Below are positions 9,986 through 17,653 of a stretch of DNA of 64,000 nt, one piece after another. The stretch lies in assembly GCF_007655005.1 (NCBI RefSeq), contig NZ_SZVW01000018.1, forward strand, positions 62,001 through 126,000. The letters run 5' to 3'. Each line of letters begins with the position of its first letter. Position 1 is the stretch's first letter. The notes below the pieces were generated by a model. It was not told where the DNA came from, did no database searches, and worked only from the letters and a program-made list of their open reading frames with translations. The translations under genes were made by a program, and so were the position numbers. This DNA comes from Streptomyces tibetensis. GTDB lineage: Bacteria; Actinomycetota; Actinomycetes; Streptomycetales; Streptomycetaceae.

Positions 9986-11125
9986 CTACTCGGCCCTGCG
10001 GTGCACCCGCGCGACCCAGTCCGCCGGTTTGGCGATCTCCGACTTGGTGGGGAGGGTGTTGGGCGAGGTCCACACGCGGTTGAAGCCGTCCATGCCGACC
10101 TCGTCGACGACGGCCCGCACGAAGCGTTCGCCGTCCCGGTACTGGCGGAGCTTGGCGTCCAGGCCGAGCAGCTTGCGCAGGGCCAGGTCCAGGCGGGAGG
10201 CCCCCTTGGCGCGGCGCTGCTGGAACTTCTCGCGGATCTCCCCGACGCTCGGTACGACGTCCGGGCCGACGCCGTCCATCACGAAGTCGGCGTGCCCCTC
10301 CAACAGGGACATCACAGCCGTGAGGCGGCCGAGGATCTCGCGCTGGGCGGGGGTCTGGACGATCTCGACGAGGGAGCGGCCGCCGTCGTCCTCCTCGGCC
10401 TCGGGACGGCCCCCGGCGAGGCTCTGAGCGGCTTCCCGGACGCGTTCCAGGACGGTCATGGGGTCGACGTCGGTCTCCTGGAGGAACGACTGGACTTCAC
10501 CCTCCAGGTGGTCCCGCAGCCAGGGCACGGCGGTGAACTGGGTGCGGTGCGTCTCCTCGTGCAGGCAGACCCAGAGCCGGAAGTCGTGCGGGTCGACGTC
10601 GAGTTCGCGCTCCACGTGGACGATGTTCGGGGCGACGAGCAGGAGCCTGCCGCCACCCGGTGCGCCGGGGGAACCGCCGGAGGGGAGGTCGCCGGTGGCG
10701 GGGGCGAAGGTCTCGTACTGGCCGAGGACCCGGGAGGCCAGGAAGGACAGCAGCATGCCGAGTTCGACGCCGGTGACCTTGCCGCCGACGGCGCTCATGA
10801 CCGCACCGCCGGTGGTGGTGCCGCGCCGTTCCTGCATCTTGTCGAGCAGGGGCCGCAGGATCTCCCGGAACCCGGCGACGTTCGCCCGGATCCAGCCCGG
10901 CCGGTCGACGACGAGGACCGGGGTGTCATGCCCCTCCTCGGTGCCCAGACGGGTGAATTCCCGGACGTGTACCTCCGAGGCCTTGGCATGCCGGCGCAGC
11001 TCCGCGACGACGGCCCTCGCCTCGTCGCGACTGACCTCGGGGCCCGGCCGTACGAGCCGGGTCGCGGTCGCGACCGCGAGATTCCAGTCGACCATGCCGG
11101 TTGAAGCACCACCGATGCTCGTCAT
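9986..11125 (-). CDS. DUF2342 zinc-dependent metalloprotease-like protein
   Basis: A 379-residue protein of the actinobacterial DUF2342 family, often labelled zinc-dependent metalloprotease or F420-biosynthesis-associated. The zincin motif HEETH is seen in LWVCLHEETHRTQFTAVPWLRDHL, with LEGHADFVMDGVGPDVVPS downstream as the expected third-ligand region. Other family blocks are NIVHVERELDVDPHDF and VWTSPNTLPTKSEI at the C-terminus. No signal peptide or membrane segment is evident. It lies upstream of tilS with 197 nt between them. Proteolytic activity and substrate are not established, and the F420 label is historical. Confidence 0.88.
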   Translation of the reverse strand: MTSIGGASTGMVDWNLAVATATRLVRPGPEVSRDEARAVVAELRRHAKASEVHVREFTRLGTEEGHDTPVLVVDRPGWIRANVAGFREILRPLLDKMQERRGTTTGGAVMSAVGGKVTGVELGMLLSFLASRVLGQYETFAPATGDLPSGGSPGAPGGGRLLLVAPNIVHVERELDVDPHDFRLWVCLHEETHRTQFTAVPWLRDHLEGEVQSFLQETDVDPMTVLERVREAAQSLAGGRPEAEEDDGGRSLVEIVQTPAQREILGRLTAVMSLLEGHADFVMDGVGPDVVPSVGEIREKFQQRRAKGASRLDLALRKLLGLDAKLRQYRDGERFVRAVVDEVGMDGFNRVWTSPNTLPTKSEIAKPADWVARVHRRAE

Positions 11126-11246
11126 GCGTCAACCGTACGTGAGGGCCGCCCGCTGGGGCAGGGCGGCGACGGGCGGAGCCCCGCCGGCGGGCACGTCGCC
11201 GGCTCCGGTGCCAGGCGCGGGCGGCCGCGGCGCACCTGGCCGGCTC

Positions 11247-11330
11247 CGTCCGTCACCCACAGCCGCACGCCGCCAGGGCCGTCGGGCACGTCCGTCACCC
11301 GCAGCCGCACGCCGCCAGGGCCGTCGCGAT
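11247..11330. repeat. 42-bp tandem duplication across the dacB stop codon
   Basis: Two adjacent copies (11247-11288 and 11289-11330), differing at about three positions. The dacB stop codon (11295-11297) lies in the gene-proximal copy; the other copy is entirely downstream. Shared core: CGTCCGTCACCC.CAGCCGC. Confidence 0.85.
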
Positions 11331-12881
11331 CCGGTCCAGGGCCTGCTGGGACGCTGTCGGCCTGCCGGGGTCCGTGCCGGAGGCCATGAACGCGAAGGCC
11401 AGCAGGCGGCCGTCCTCGTCGACCAGGGTGCCCGCGAGGGTGTGGACGCCGGAGAGGGTGCCGGTCTTGGCGCGGACGACGCCGGACGCTCCGTCGCTGT
11501 AGCGGGTGGCCAGGGTGCCGGTGAAGCCGGCGACGGGGAGGCCGGTGAGGGCCGGGCGCAGCTCCGGGTGGGAGGGGTCGGCCGCCTTCGCGAGCAGCGC
11601 GGTGAGGAGGTCGGGGGTCAGCCGGTCGGCGCGGTCGAGGCCGCTGCCGTCCTTGAAGGCGGCTCCTTCCAGGGGGAGGCCGAGCTCCCGCAACCGGGAG
11701 CCGATGGCCTGGCCGGCTCCGGCGAAGTCGGCCCGTTCGCCCGTGGCGATCGCCGTCTGGCGGGCGAGGGCCTCGGCGATGTCGTTGTCGCTGTTGGTCA
11801 GCATGCGCTCGACGAGCGCGGAGAGCGGGGGCGAGGAGACCGCCGCGAGGGTCTCGGCGCGGGTCGTGGCCTTGGAGGGGCCGGGGGCCGTGGTGGTGAT
11901 GCCGTACGACATCAGGAGCTTCCCGAACCGGCGGGCCGCGTCCGCCGCCGGGTCCTTCACGCGCTCGACCGGGCCGCTCGCCGAGCCGTTCGTGCGGCCT
12001 TCGTCGGCCATCAGGGGGCTGACGAGTGCGAGGTTGGGGTTGTCCCCGATCGGGTGTTTTTCGTCGCCCACGTAGAGGGTCGTGTCGTAGGAGAGGGTCA
12101 CCTCGCGCACCCCCCGGTCGGCGAGCGCGGCGGCCGTCCGGGCGGCCAGGGTGCGCAGGCTCGCCGGGCCTGCGGCGTTCTCCCGGGCGGTGAGGGTGGG
12201 GTCGCCGCCCCCGACCAGGACGACTTCCTTCGTGTCGGGCTCCAGTGCGGCGCGGGTGGTGAGGCGGTGGTCGGGGCCCATCGCGGACAGCGCGGCGACA
12301 GCCGTGGCGATCTTCGTCGTGGAGGCCGGGGTGAGCCCGGTGCCCGCGCCGGAGCCGAACAGGCGCCGTCCGGTGGTCACGTCCATGACCGCCGCGGCGG
12401 GCCGGGGGCCGAGGGCCGGGTCCCTGAGCAGGGGGCGCAGGGCGTCCGCGAGGGCCTTGCCGTCCGGGGCGGACTTCACGGTGCTGACGCCGCCGAGGCC
12501 GGTCAGCACGGGTCCGGCGCTGGGGGCGGGCCGGGTCCGGCCGGGTGCGCCGGGGGCGCTGCCGTGATCTGTGCCACCCGCGCGGCCCAGGGCCACTGCC
12601 CGGTCCCGCTCGGCCGTACGCTGACCCGAGGAGTCCCAGGGGCCGGCGGCGGTCACCACACCGGCGGTCAGTGCGAGTCCGACGGTGGCGGCGCCCGCGG
12701 TGTACTGCCAGGTCTTCGGCCGCGCGACCTTCGCGACCTGCGGTTTCCCGGCTCGTGCGAGCCGCGCGAGCTGTGGTTTCGTGGCTGCCGCGGCCCGGGC
12801 CAGGCGCGGTCGTACGGCATCCGCGAGCCGCACCACGTGCGGTTTCGCGGCCCGCCAAGGCCTCAGCTCTGGCACGACCAC
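11295..12881 (-). CDS. dacB: D-alanyl-D-alanine carboxypeptidase/endopeptidase (PBP4 type)
   Basis: A class-C penicillin-binding protein of 528 residues that trims peptidoglycan stem peptides outside the membrane. Motifs: STTK at residues 187-190 (ASTTKIATAVAAL), SDN in LTNSDNDIAEALARQ, and KTG in VRAKTGTLSGVHTLAG. A single membrane anchor covers about 58-80. The ~57-residue cytoplasmic tail is odd: it consists of four 11-residue Lys/Arg-Pro repeats (13-56). The start may be GTG 12881 or, with better spacing to GAAAGGGG, GTG 12875. The gene's 3' end is part of a 42-bp tandem duplication. It diverges from ppa. Confidence 0.93.
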   Translation of the reverse strand: MVVPELRPWRAAKPHVVRLADAVRPRLARAAAATKPQLARLARAGKPQVAKVARPKTWQYTAGAATVGLALTAGVVTAAGPWDSSGQRTAERDRAVALGRAGGTDHGSAPGAPGRTRPAPSAGPVLTGLGGVSTVKSAPDGKALADALRPLLRDPALGPRPAAAVMDVTTGRRLFGSGAGTGLTPASTTKIATAVAALSAMGPDHRLTTRAALEPDTKEVVLVGGGDPTLTARENAAGPASLRTLAARTAAALADRGVREVTLSYDTTLYVGDEKHPIGDNPNLALVSPLMADEGRTNGSASGPVERVKDPAADAARRFGKLLMSYGITTTAPGPSKATTRAETLAAVSSPPLSALVERMLTNSDNDIAEALARQTAIATGERADFAGAGQAIGSRLRELGLPLEGAAFKDGSGLDRADRLTPDLLTALLAKAADPSHPELRPALTGLPVAGFTGTLATRYSDGASGVVRAKTGTLSGVHTLAGTLVDEDGRLLAFAFMASGTDPGRPTASQQALDRIATALAACGCG

Positions 12882-12960
12882 CAGCCCCTTTCGCGATCAC
12901 ACACCTGCGTGAGGGACACTTAACCACCAGAACTATGTGTTGATCATGGAGGAGCCACCG

Positions 12961-13452
12961 GTGGAGTTCGACGTCACGATCGAGATTCCGAAGGGTTCGC
13001 GCAACAAGTACGAGGTGGACCACGAGACCGGTCGTATCCGCCTGGACCGGCGACTCTTCACCTCGACCGCCTACCCGACCGACTACGGCTTCGTCGAGAA
13101 CACCCTCGGCGAGGACGGCGACCCGCTGGACGCGCTGGTCATCCTCGACGAGCCGACGTTCCCGGGCTGCCTGATCCGCTGCCGGGCGATCGGCATGTTC
13201 CGCATGACGGACGAGGCCGGCGGCGACGACAAGCTGCTGTGCGTGCCGTCGACGGACCCGCGCGTGGAGCACCTGCGGGACATCCACCACGTCTCGGAGT
13301 TCGACCGCCTGGAGATCCAGCACTTCTTCGAGGTCTACAAGGACCTGGAGCCCGGCAAGTCTGTCGAGGGTGCCGACTGGGTGGGCCGCACCGACGCCGA
13401 GGCCGAGATCGAGCGGTCGTACAAGCGATTCAAGGACCAGGGCGGTCACTGA
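12961..13452 (+). CDS. ppa: soluble inorganic pyrophosphatase (family I)
   Basis: The 163-residue product hydrolyses PPi to phosphate. Family I signatures: EIPKGSRNKYEVDHETG, YPTDYGFVENTLGEDGDPLDALVILDEPTFPG with the Asp cluster, DEAGGDDKLLCVP and IQHFFEVYKDLEPGK. I start at GTG 12961 (MEFDVTIEIP) because GGAGGAG ends eight bases upstream; the longer open frame from 12937 would place that site inside the coding region. A separate membrane pyrophosphatase lies at the right end of the window, so the organism has both kinds. Confidence 0.96.
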   Translation: MEFDVTIEIPKGSRNKYEVDHETGRIRLDRRLFTSTAYPTDYGFVENTLGEDGDPLDALVILDEPTFPGCLIRCRAIGMFRMTDEAGGDDKLLCVPSTDPRVEHLRDIHHVSEFDRLEIQHFFEVYKDLEPGKSVEGADWVGRTDAEAEIERSYKRFKDQGGH

Positions 13453-13470
13453 CCTCCTCTTCTGATGCTG

Positions 13471-13500
13471 ACGGGCCGCATGCCTGCGTGTGCGGCCCGT
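13471..13500 (+). terminator. hairpin after ppa
   Basis: ACGGGCCGCA (13471-13480) pairs perfectly with TGCGGCCCGT (13491-13500) across a ten-base loop, 18 nt past the ppa stop, followed by TTCGTCCGTCTGTG. It separates ppa from the next gene. Confidence 0.7.
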
Positions 13501-13547
13501 TCGTCCGTCTGTGCGCATACTGAGGCTGTGGGGGGTACGAGGCTGAC

Positions 13548-15269
13548 GTGTCGTACAGGGAGCGCCAGGCAGTGATGGACGCGGAGGACCGCAAACCGAG
13601 GTCGGACGAGGCGAGGAGTGCGTTCGTCCCGCCGGCCGGGACCGGCATCGACGGGGACATGTCGACGACGTCGGAGTTCGCGATCCCCGAGGGGCTGGCC
13701 CTGCACAGAACGGCCGGTGCGGAGTCCGACACGACGTCCGAGTTCTCCGTGCCGCAGGGACTGGACGTCCACGCGGCGCCTGCGGTGGATCAGGAGGGGT
13801 CGGCGTTCACCCCGCCGAGCACATACAGCTCGAAGCACGCCCCGACGGCCTTCACGCCGCCGAGCGGCATTCCCGTGGTCAGCCTGACCAAGGACGTGCC
13901 CTGGCAGGACCGGATGCGCACGATGCTGCGCATGCCGGTGGCGGAGCGGCCGGCGCCGGAGACGAGCCAGCGCGGCACCGACGAGAGCGGGCCCGCGGTG
14001 CCCCGCGTGCTCGACCTGACGTTGCGTATCGGCGAGTTGCTGCTGGCGGGCGGTGAGGGCGCCGAGGACGTGGAGGCGGCGATGTTCGCCGTCTGCCGGT
14101 CGTACGGGCTGGACCGCTGCGAGCCCAACGTCACCTTCACGCTGCTGGCGATCTCGTACCAGCCGTCCCTGGTCGACGACCCGGTCACGGCGTCGCGGAC
14201 CGTGCGCCGCCGGGGCACGGACTACACGCGGCTGGCGGCCGTGTACCAGCTGGTCGACGACCTCAGTGACGACGAGACGGCGGTCTCCCTGGAGGAGGCC
14301 TACCGGCGCCTGGCGGAGATCCGCCGTAACCGGCACCCCTATCCCGGCTGGGCGCTGACCGGGGCGAGCGGGCTGCTGGCCGGTGCGGCCTCCGTGCTCG
14401 TGGGCGGCGACCTGATCGTGTTCGTCGCCGCGGCGCTGGGCGCGATGCTCGGTGACCGGCTGGCGTGGCTGTGCGCGGGGCGCGGGCTGCCGGAGTTCTA
14501 CCAGTTCACGGTCGCCGCAATGCCGCCGGCCGCGATCGGGGTCGCGCTGACGATCGGCCATGTGGACGTGAAGGCCTCCGCCGTCATCACCGGTGGGCTG
14601 TTCGCGCTGCTGCCCGGGCGGGCGCTGGTGGCGGGTGTGCAGGACGGTCTGACCGGCTTCTACATCACCGCGTCCGCACGGCTGCTGGAGGTTCTGTACT
14701 TCTTCGTGGGCATCGTCGCCGGTGTGCTGGTGGTGCTGTACTTCGGCGTGCAGCTGGGCGCGCGGCTCAACCCCGACCAGGCGCTCGGGGCATCCGACGA
14801 CCCGCTGATGATGATCGGCGCGTCGATGCTGCTGTCACTGGCGTTCGCGGTGCTGCTCCAGCAGGAACGATCCACCGTGATGTGGGTGACGCTGAACGGC
14901 GGTGTCGCGTGGGTCGTGTACGGCGCGATGCACTACGTCGGGAACATCTCGCCGGTGGCGTCCACGGCGGCCGCCGCGGGGCTCGTGGGGCTGTTCGGGC
15001 AGTTGCTGTCCCGGTACCAGTTCGCCTCCGCCCTGCCCTACACGACGGCGGCGATCGGGCCCCTGCTGCCGGGTTCCGCGACGTACTTCGGGCTGCTGGC
15101 GATCGCGCAGAACAAGGTGGACGAAGGGCTGGTGTCGCTGTCGGCGGCGGTGGCGCTCGCCATGGCCATCGCCATCGGGGTGAACCTCGGGTCCGAGATC
15201 TCCCGGATGTTCCTGCGGATCGGCTCCGCGGAGAAGCGGCGGGCCGCCAAGCGCACCAGGGGTTTCTAG
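13548..15269 (+). CDS. ThrE-family threonine/serine exporter-like membrane protein
   Basis: A 573-residue protein with a soluble N-terminal domain and ~10 membrane helices. The core begins near residue 145 with VPRVLDLTLRIGELLLAGGEGAEDVEAAMFAVCRSYGL, the signature of the ThrE family, then helix blocks such as GWALTGASGLLAGAASVLVGG and AMPPAAIGVALTIG; the second half repeats the fold (HYVGNISPVASTAAAAGLVGL, PLLPGSATYFGLLAIAQ). Known members export threonine and serine. The ~110-residue N-terminal extension carries short repeated motifs (TTSEF..P.GL twice; AF.PP three times). The start could also be ATG 13575. It converges with the DedA gene. Confidence 0.87.
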   Translation: MSYRERQAVMDAEDRKPRSDEARSAFVPPAGTGIDGDMSTTSEFAIPEGLALHRTAGAESDTTSEFSVPQGLDVHAAPAVDQEGSAFTPPSTYSSKHAPTAFTPPSGIPVVSLTKDVPWQDRMRTMLRMPVAERPAPETSQRGTDESGPAVPRVLDLTLRIGELLLAGGEGAEDVEAAMFAVCRSYGLDRCEPNVTFTLLAISYQPSLVDDPVTASRTVRRRGTDYTRLAAVYQLVDDLSDDETAVSLEEAYRRLAEIRRNRHPYPGWALTGASGLLAGAASVLVGGDLIVFVAAALGAMLGDRLAWLCAGRGLPEFYQFTVAAMPPAAIGVALTIGHVDVKASAVITGGLFALLPGRALVAGVQDGLTGFYITASARLLEVLYFFVGIVAGVLVVLYFGVQLGARLNPDQALGASDDPLMMIGASMLLSLAFAVLLQQERSTVMWVTLNGGVAWVVYGAMHYVGNISPVASTAAAAGLVGLFGQLLSRYQFASALPYTTAAIGPLLPGSATYFGLLAIAQNKVDEGLVSLSAAVALAMAIAIGVNLGSEISRMFLRIGSAEKRRAAKRTRGF

Positions 15270-15300
15270 CGCCGAGGAGGTCGGGGCTGGGGGTGCGTCG

Positions 15301-15350
15301 GCGGCCGCGGGCCGGTGGGGGTGTTCGCGCAGTTCCCCGCGCCCCCAGGA
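15301..15350. repeat. GC-rich intergenic element of a common Streptomyces type, likely bidirectional terminator
   Basis: The sequence TTCGCGCAGTTCCCCGCGCC at 15324-15343, with GGTGGGGG upstream, resembles a dispersed element I associate with Streptomyces intergenic regions. It can fold back (GGTGGGGG against CCCC) and lies between the convergent ThrE-type and DedA genes, 8 nt from the DedA stop. Confidence 0.5.
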
Positions 15351-15357
15351 CAGTCGG

Positions 15358-16278
15358 TCAGTAGCCGTTGTTGTAAGGCCCCTGCTGCGTGCCGTACGGC
15401 TGCTGGTGGCCGCCCTGCTGCTGGTGGCCGTACCCCGGGGCAGGCTGCTGGTGGCCGCCCTGCTGCCCGTAGCCCGGGCTCTGCGGGTACTGGTTGTAGT
15501 ACTGCTGGTCGTCGTAGCCGTTCTGGTTGCCGTAGGGGGGCTGCTGCGGCTGCTGGTGGGGCGGCTGGCCGTCGGGGGTGATGCGGCGGAGCTGGGTCGT
15601 CGCGTCGTCCATGGCGGGGGGCTGCTGCTGCCACTGCTCGGGGGCCTCGGCCGCCGCGGCCTTCTTCTTCGAGCGGTCGCGCAGGTACTCGATGATGATC
15701 GGGACGACGGAGAGCAGGACGATCAGGATGAGGATCGACTCGACGTTCTTCTTGATGAAGCCGATCTGGCCGAGCCAGTAACCCGCGAGGGTGACGCCGG
15801 TGCCCCAGGCGATGCCGCCGATGACGTTGTACGTGAGGAACGTGCGGTACTTCATGCGGCCGGCGCCCGCCACGATGGGGGCGAAGGTGCGCACGATGGG
15901 GACGAAGCGGGCCAGGACGATCGCCTTGGGGCCGTGCTTCTCCATGAACTCGTGGGCCTTGTCCAGGTTCTCCTGCTTGAAGAGCTTGGAGCTGGGACGG
16001 CTGAAGAGCTTCGGGCCCAGGAACTTGCCGATCATGTAGCCCACTTGGTCGCCGAGGACGGCGGCGAGCACGATCAGGGCGCACACCAGCCACAGCGGCT
16101 GGGTGATGTAGGTGCCCTCGGCCACGAAGAGCCCGGCCGTGAACAGCAGGGAGTCGCCCGGCAGGAAGGCGAAGAGACCGGACTCCGCGAAGACGATGAG
16201 CAGGATGCCGGGCAGGCTGAACGTCGAGATCAGGTAGTCCGGGCTGAGCCACTCGGGGCCGAGCGCAAGCGTGGTCAC
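15358..16278 (-). CDS. DedA family membrane protein
   Basis: A 306-residue integral membrane protein. The DedA/VTT signatures are FAESGLFAFLPGDSLLFTAG near residues 30-50 and KHGPKAIVLARFVPIVRTFAPIVAGAG with the conserved R..P.R and G..R elements, followed by NVIGGIAWGTGVTLAGYWLG. This family includes undecaprenyl-phosphate and phospholipid flippases. The last ~95 residues form a soluble Gln/Gly/Pro/Tyr-rich tail with repeated GHQQ and YNQYP-type segments, low complexity and probably disordered, unlike compact DedA proteins. Substrate is not determinable. Confidence 0.9.
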   Translation of the reverse strand: MTTLALGPEWLSPDYLISTFSLPGILLIVFAESGLFAFLPGDSLLFTAGLFVAEGTYITQPLWLVCALIVLAAVLGDQVGYMIGKFLGPKLFSRPSSKLFKQENLDKAHEFMEKHGPKAIVLARFVPIVRTFAPIVAGAGRMKYRTFLTYNVIGGIAWGTGVTLAGYWLGQIGFIKKNVESILILIVLLSVVPIIIEYLRDRSKKKAAAAEAPEQWQQQPPAMDDATTQLRRITPDGQPPHQQPQQPPYGNQNGYDDQQYYNQYPQSPGYGQQGGHQQPAPGYGHQQQGGHQQPYGTQQGPYNNGY

Positions 16279-16413
16279 GGGGATGTGGCTCCTGCTGCAG
16301 TGGGGTACGGGCGGGGGCTGGCTGCCTCAACGTATCAACGCAGCCGTCATGGCCCAGGTTCCATGGGCGTACTCAGGATGCACTGTGCGCGGTCCCGGTC
16401 AAAGCTGTGAACC

Positions 16414-16779
16414 ATGGGCATCGATGAGTACGGCGGCGGACAGGGGCCGGAGCCCGATGTTCTCGTCGTCACGACGAACGACGTACCCGGCTACCACGTG
16501 CGGGAGGTGATCGGCGAGGTCTTCGGCCTGACCGTGCGGTCCCGGCACGTGGGGAGCCAGATCGGCGCCGGGCTGAAGTCGATGGTCGGCGGTGAGCTGC
16601 GCGGGCTCACCAAGACGCTGGTGCAGACCCGCAACCAGGCCATGGAGCGGCTCGTCGAGCAGGCACGCTCGCGTGGCGCCAACGGCATCCTCGCCTTCCG
16701 CTTCGACGTGACGGAGGCGGCCGACGTGGGCACCGAGGTGTGCGCGTACGGCACTGCGGTGGTCCTGACCCGGGAGTGA
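16414..16779 (+). CDS. YbjQ family (DUF74) protein
   Basis: A 121-residue soluble protein with the YbjQ/DUF74 pattern: VLVVTTNDVPGYHVREVIGEVFGLTVRS, then GAGLKSMVGGELRGLTKTLVQTRNQAMERLVEQARSRGANGILAFRFDV and a C-terminal strand TEVCAYGTAVVL. Members form pentameric rings and are sometimes called heavy-metal-binding from fold similarity; the function is not established. It diverges from the DedA gene and converges with tipA, its stop codon lying inside a terminator hairpin. Confidence 0.9.
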   Translation: MGIDEYGGGQGPEPDVLVVTTNDVPGYHVREVIGEVFGLTVRSRHVGSQIGAGLKSMVGGELRGLTKTLVQTRNQAMERLVEQARSRGANGILAFRFDVTEAADVGTEVCAYGTAVVLTRE

Positions 16780-16791
16780 GGCACTCCCGGG
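16769..16791. terminator. bidirectional terminator between ybjQ-like gene and tipA
   Basis: CCCGGGAGTG (16769-16778) and CACTCCCGGG (16782-16791) form a perfect 10-bp stem with a three-base loop, overlapping the stop of the YbjQ gene and ending 8 nt before the tipA stop. Confidence 0.75.
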
Positions 16792-16798
16792 CCGGGGA

Positions 16799-17560
16799 TC
16801 AGGAGGCGTGACGTGCCGCGTTCGCGACGATCGCGTCCCTCAGGTGCTCGGCGAGGCCCGGACGCAGCACCTCGTAGAACGCCTTGAACCGCTCGTCGGA
16901 GACGTACATCTCGCCGAGGCAGCGGTGGATCTCGTAGGAGCACTCGTAGAACCACGTGCAGATGTGCTGCCGGTGCTCCTCCGCCAGGGTCATGGCCGCC
17001 TCGCCGGTGGGCGGCTCGTCCGCCGCCATCAGGGCGCCGTAGCGCTCGCCCCAGTCGGCGGCCTCGGCCTGGATGCGCTTCCAGTCCTCCTTGGTGTAGC
17101 TCGCGGTGCGGCGCTGCGAGTCGGCGTACTCGTCGGTGCCGCCCCAGCGCTCCTCCACCTCTTCGGCGTACTGCTCCGGGTCGTTGTCCCCGAAGACCTC
17201 GAACCTCTCCTCGGGCGTGAGGTTGAGTCCCATCGTGCGTGCCTCCATGGCGTGCTCCACGGCCGCCGCCATCTTCCGCAGCTTCTCGATCCGGGCGGTC
17301 AGCAGTTGGTGCTGGCGGCGCAGGTGCGCGCGCGGGTCCGCGTCCGGGTCGTCGAGCAGGGCGGCGACCTCCTCAAGGGGGAAGCCGAGCTCCCGGTAGA
17401 ACAGGATCTGCTGCAGCCGGTCGAGGTCGGCGTCGCTGTAGCGCCGGTGGCCCGCGTGGCTGCGTTCGCTCGGGACGAGCAGGCCGATGTCGTCGTAGTG
17501 GTGCAGCGTGCGCACCGTGACACCGGCGAAGCCCGCGACCTGTCCCACCGAGTAGTTCAC
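16799..17560 (-). CDS. tipA: TipA, MerR-family thiopeptide-responsive regulator
   Basis: A 253-residue protein, the exact length of TipAL as I know it. Residues 1-70 are a MerR winged helix (NYSVGQVAGFAGVTVRTLHHYDDIGLLVPSERSHAGHRRYSDADLDRL) with a coiled coil after it; the rest is the TipAS drug-binding domain (MGLNLTPEERFEVFGDNDPEQYAEEVEERWG ... LGEMYVSDERF). The two cysteines that bind thiostrepton-like antibiotics covalently are present with the right spacing (ECSYEIHRC). The internal Met at MGLNLT could give the short TipAS form. The drug domain has diverged in places (e.g. HICTWFYEC, FKAFYEVLRPGL), so ligand range may differ. The promoter has the expected operator. Confidence 0.93.
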   Translation of the reverse strand: MNYSVGQVAGFAGVTVRTLHHYDDIGLLVPSERSHAGHRRYSDADLDRLQQILFYRELGFPLEEVAALLDDPDADPRAHLRRQHQLLTARIEKLRKMAAAVEHAMEARTMGLNLTPEERFEVFGDNDPEQYAEEVEERWGGTDEYADSQRRTASYTKEDWKRIQAEAADWGERYGALMAADEPPTGEAAMTLAEEHRQHICTWFYECSYEIHRCLGEMYVSDERFKAFYEVLRPGLAEHLRDAIVANAARHAS

Positions 17561-17584
17561 TTCCGCTCCCTTCTTCCGTGCTCC

Positions 17585-17615
17585 ACGGTCGGGCCTCACG
17601 CCACGTGAGGTGCAA
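17585..17615 (-). promoter_or_regulatory. tipA promoter with TipA operator palindrome
   Basis: On the minus strand a -35 TTGCAC (17615-17610) is followed by a 19-nt spacer and a -10-like GACCGT (17590-17585). Inside lies the palindrome CCTCACG-N3-CGTGAGG (17594-17610). The long spacer and embedded dyad are the MerR-type layout of the known ptipA promoter, to which this closely corresponds. The same dyad is ~45 nt upstream of the divergent ClC gene. Confidence 0.85.
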
Positions 17616-17653
17616 GCGTGTTCCCTGTTTGTCCTCTTTGAGGCGTTTATGGT

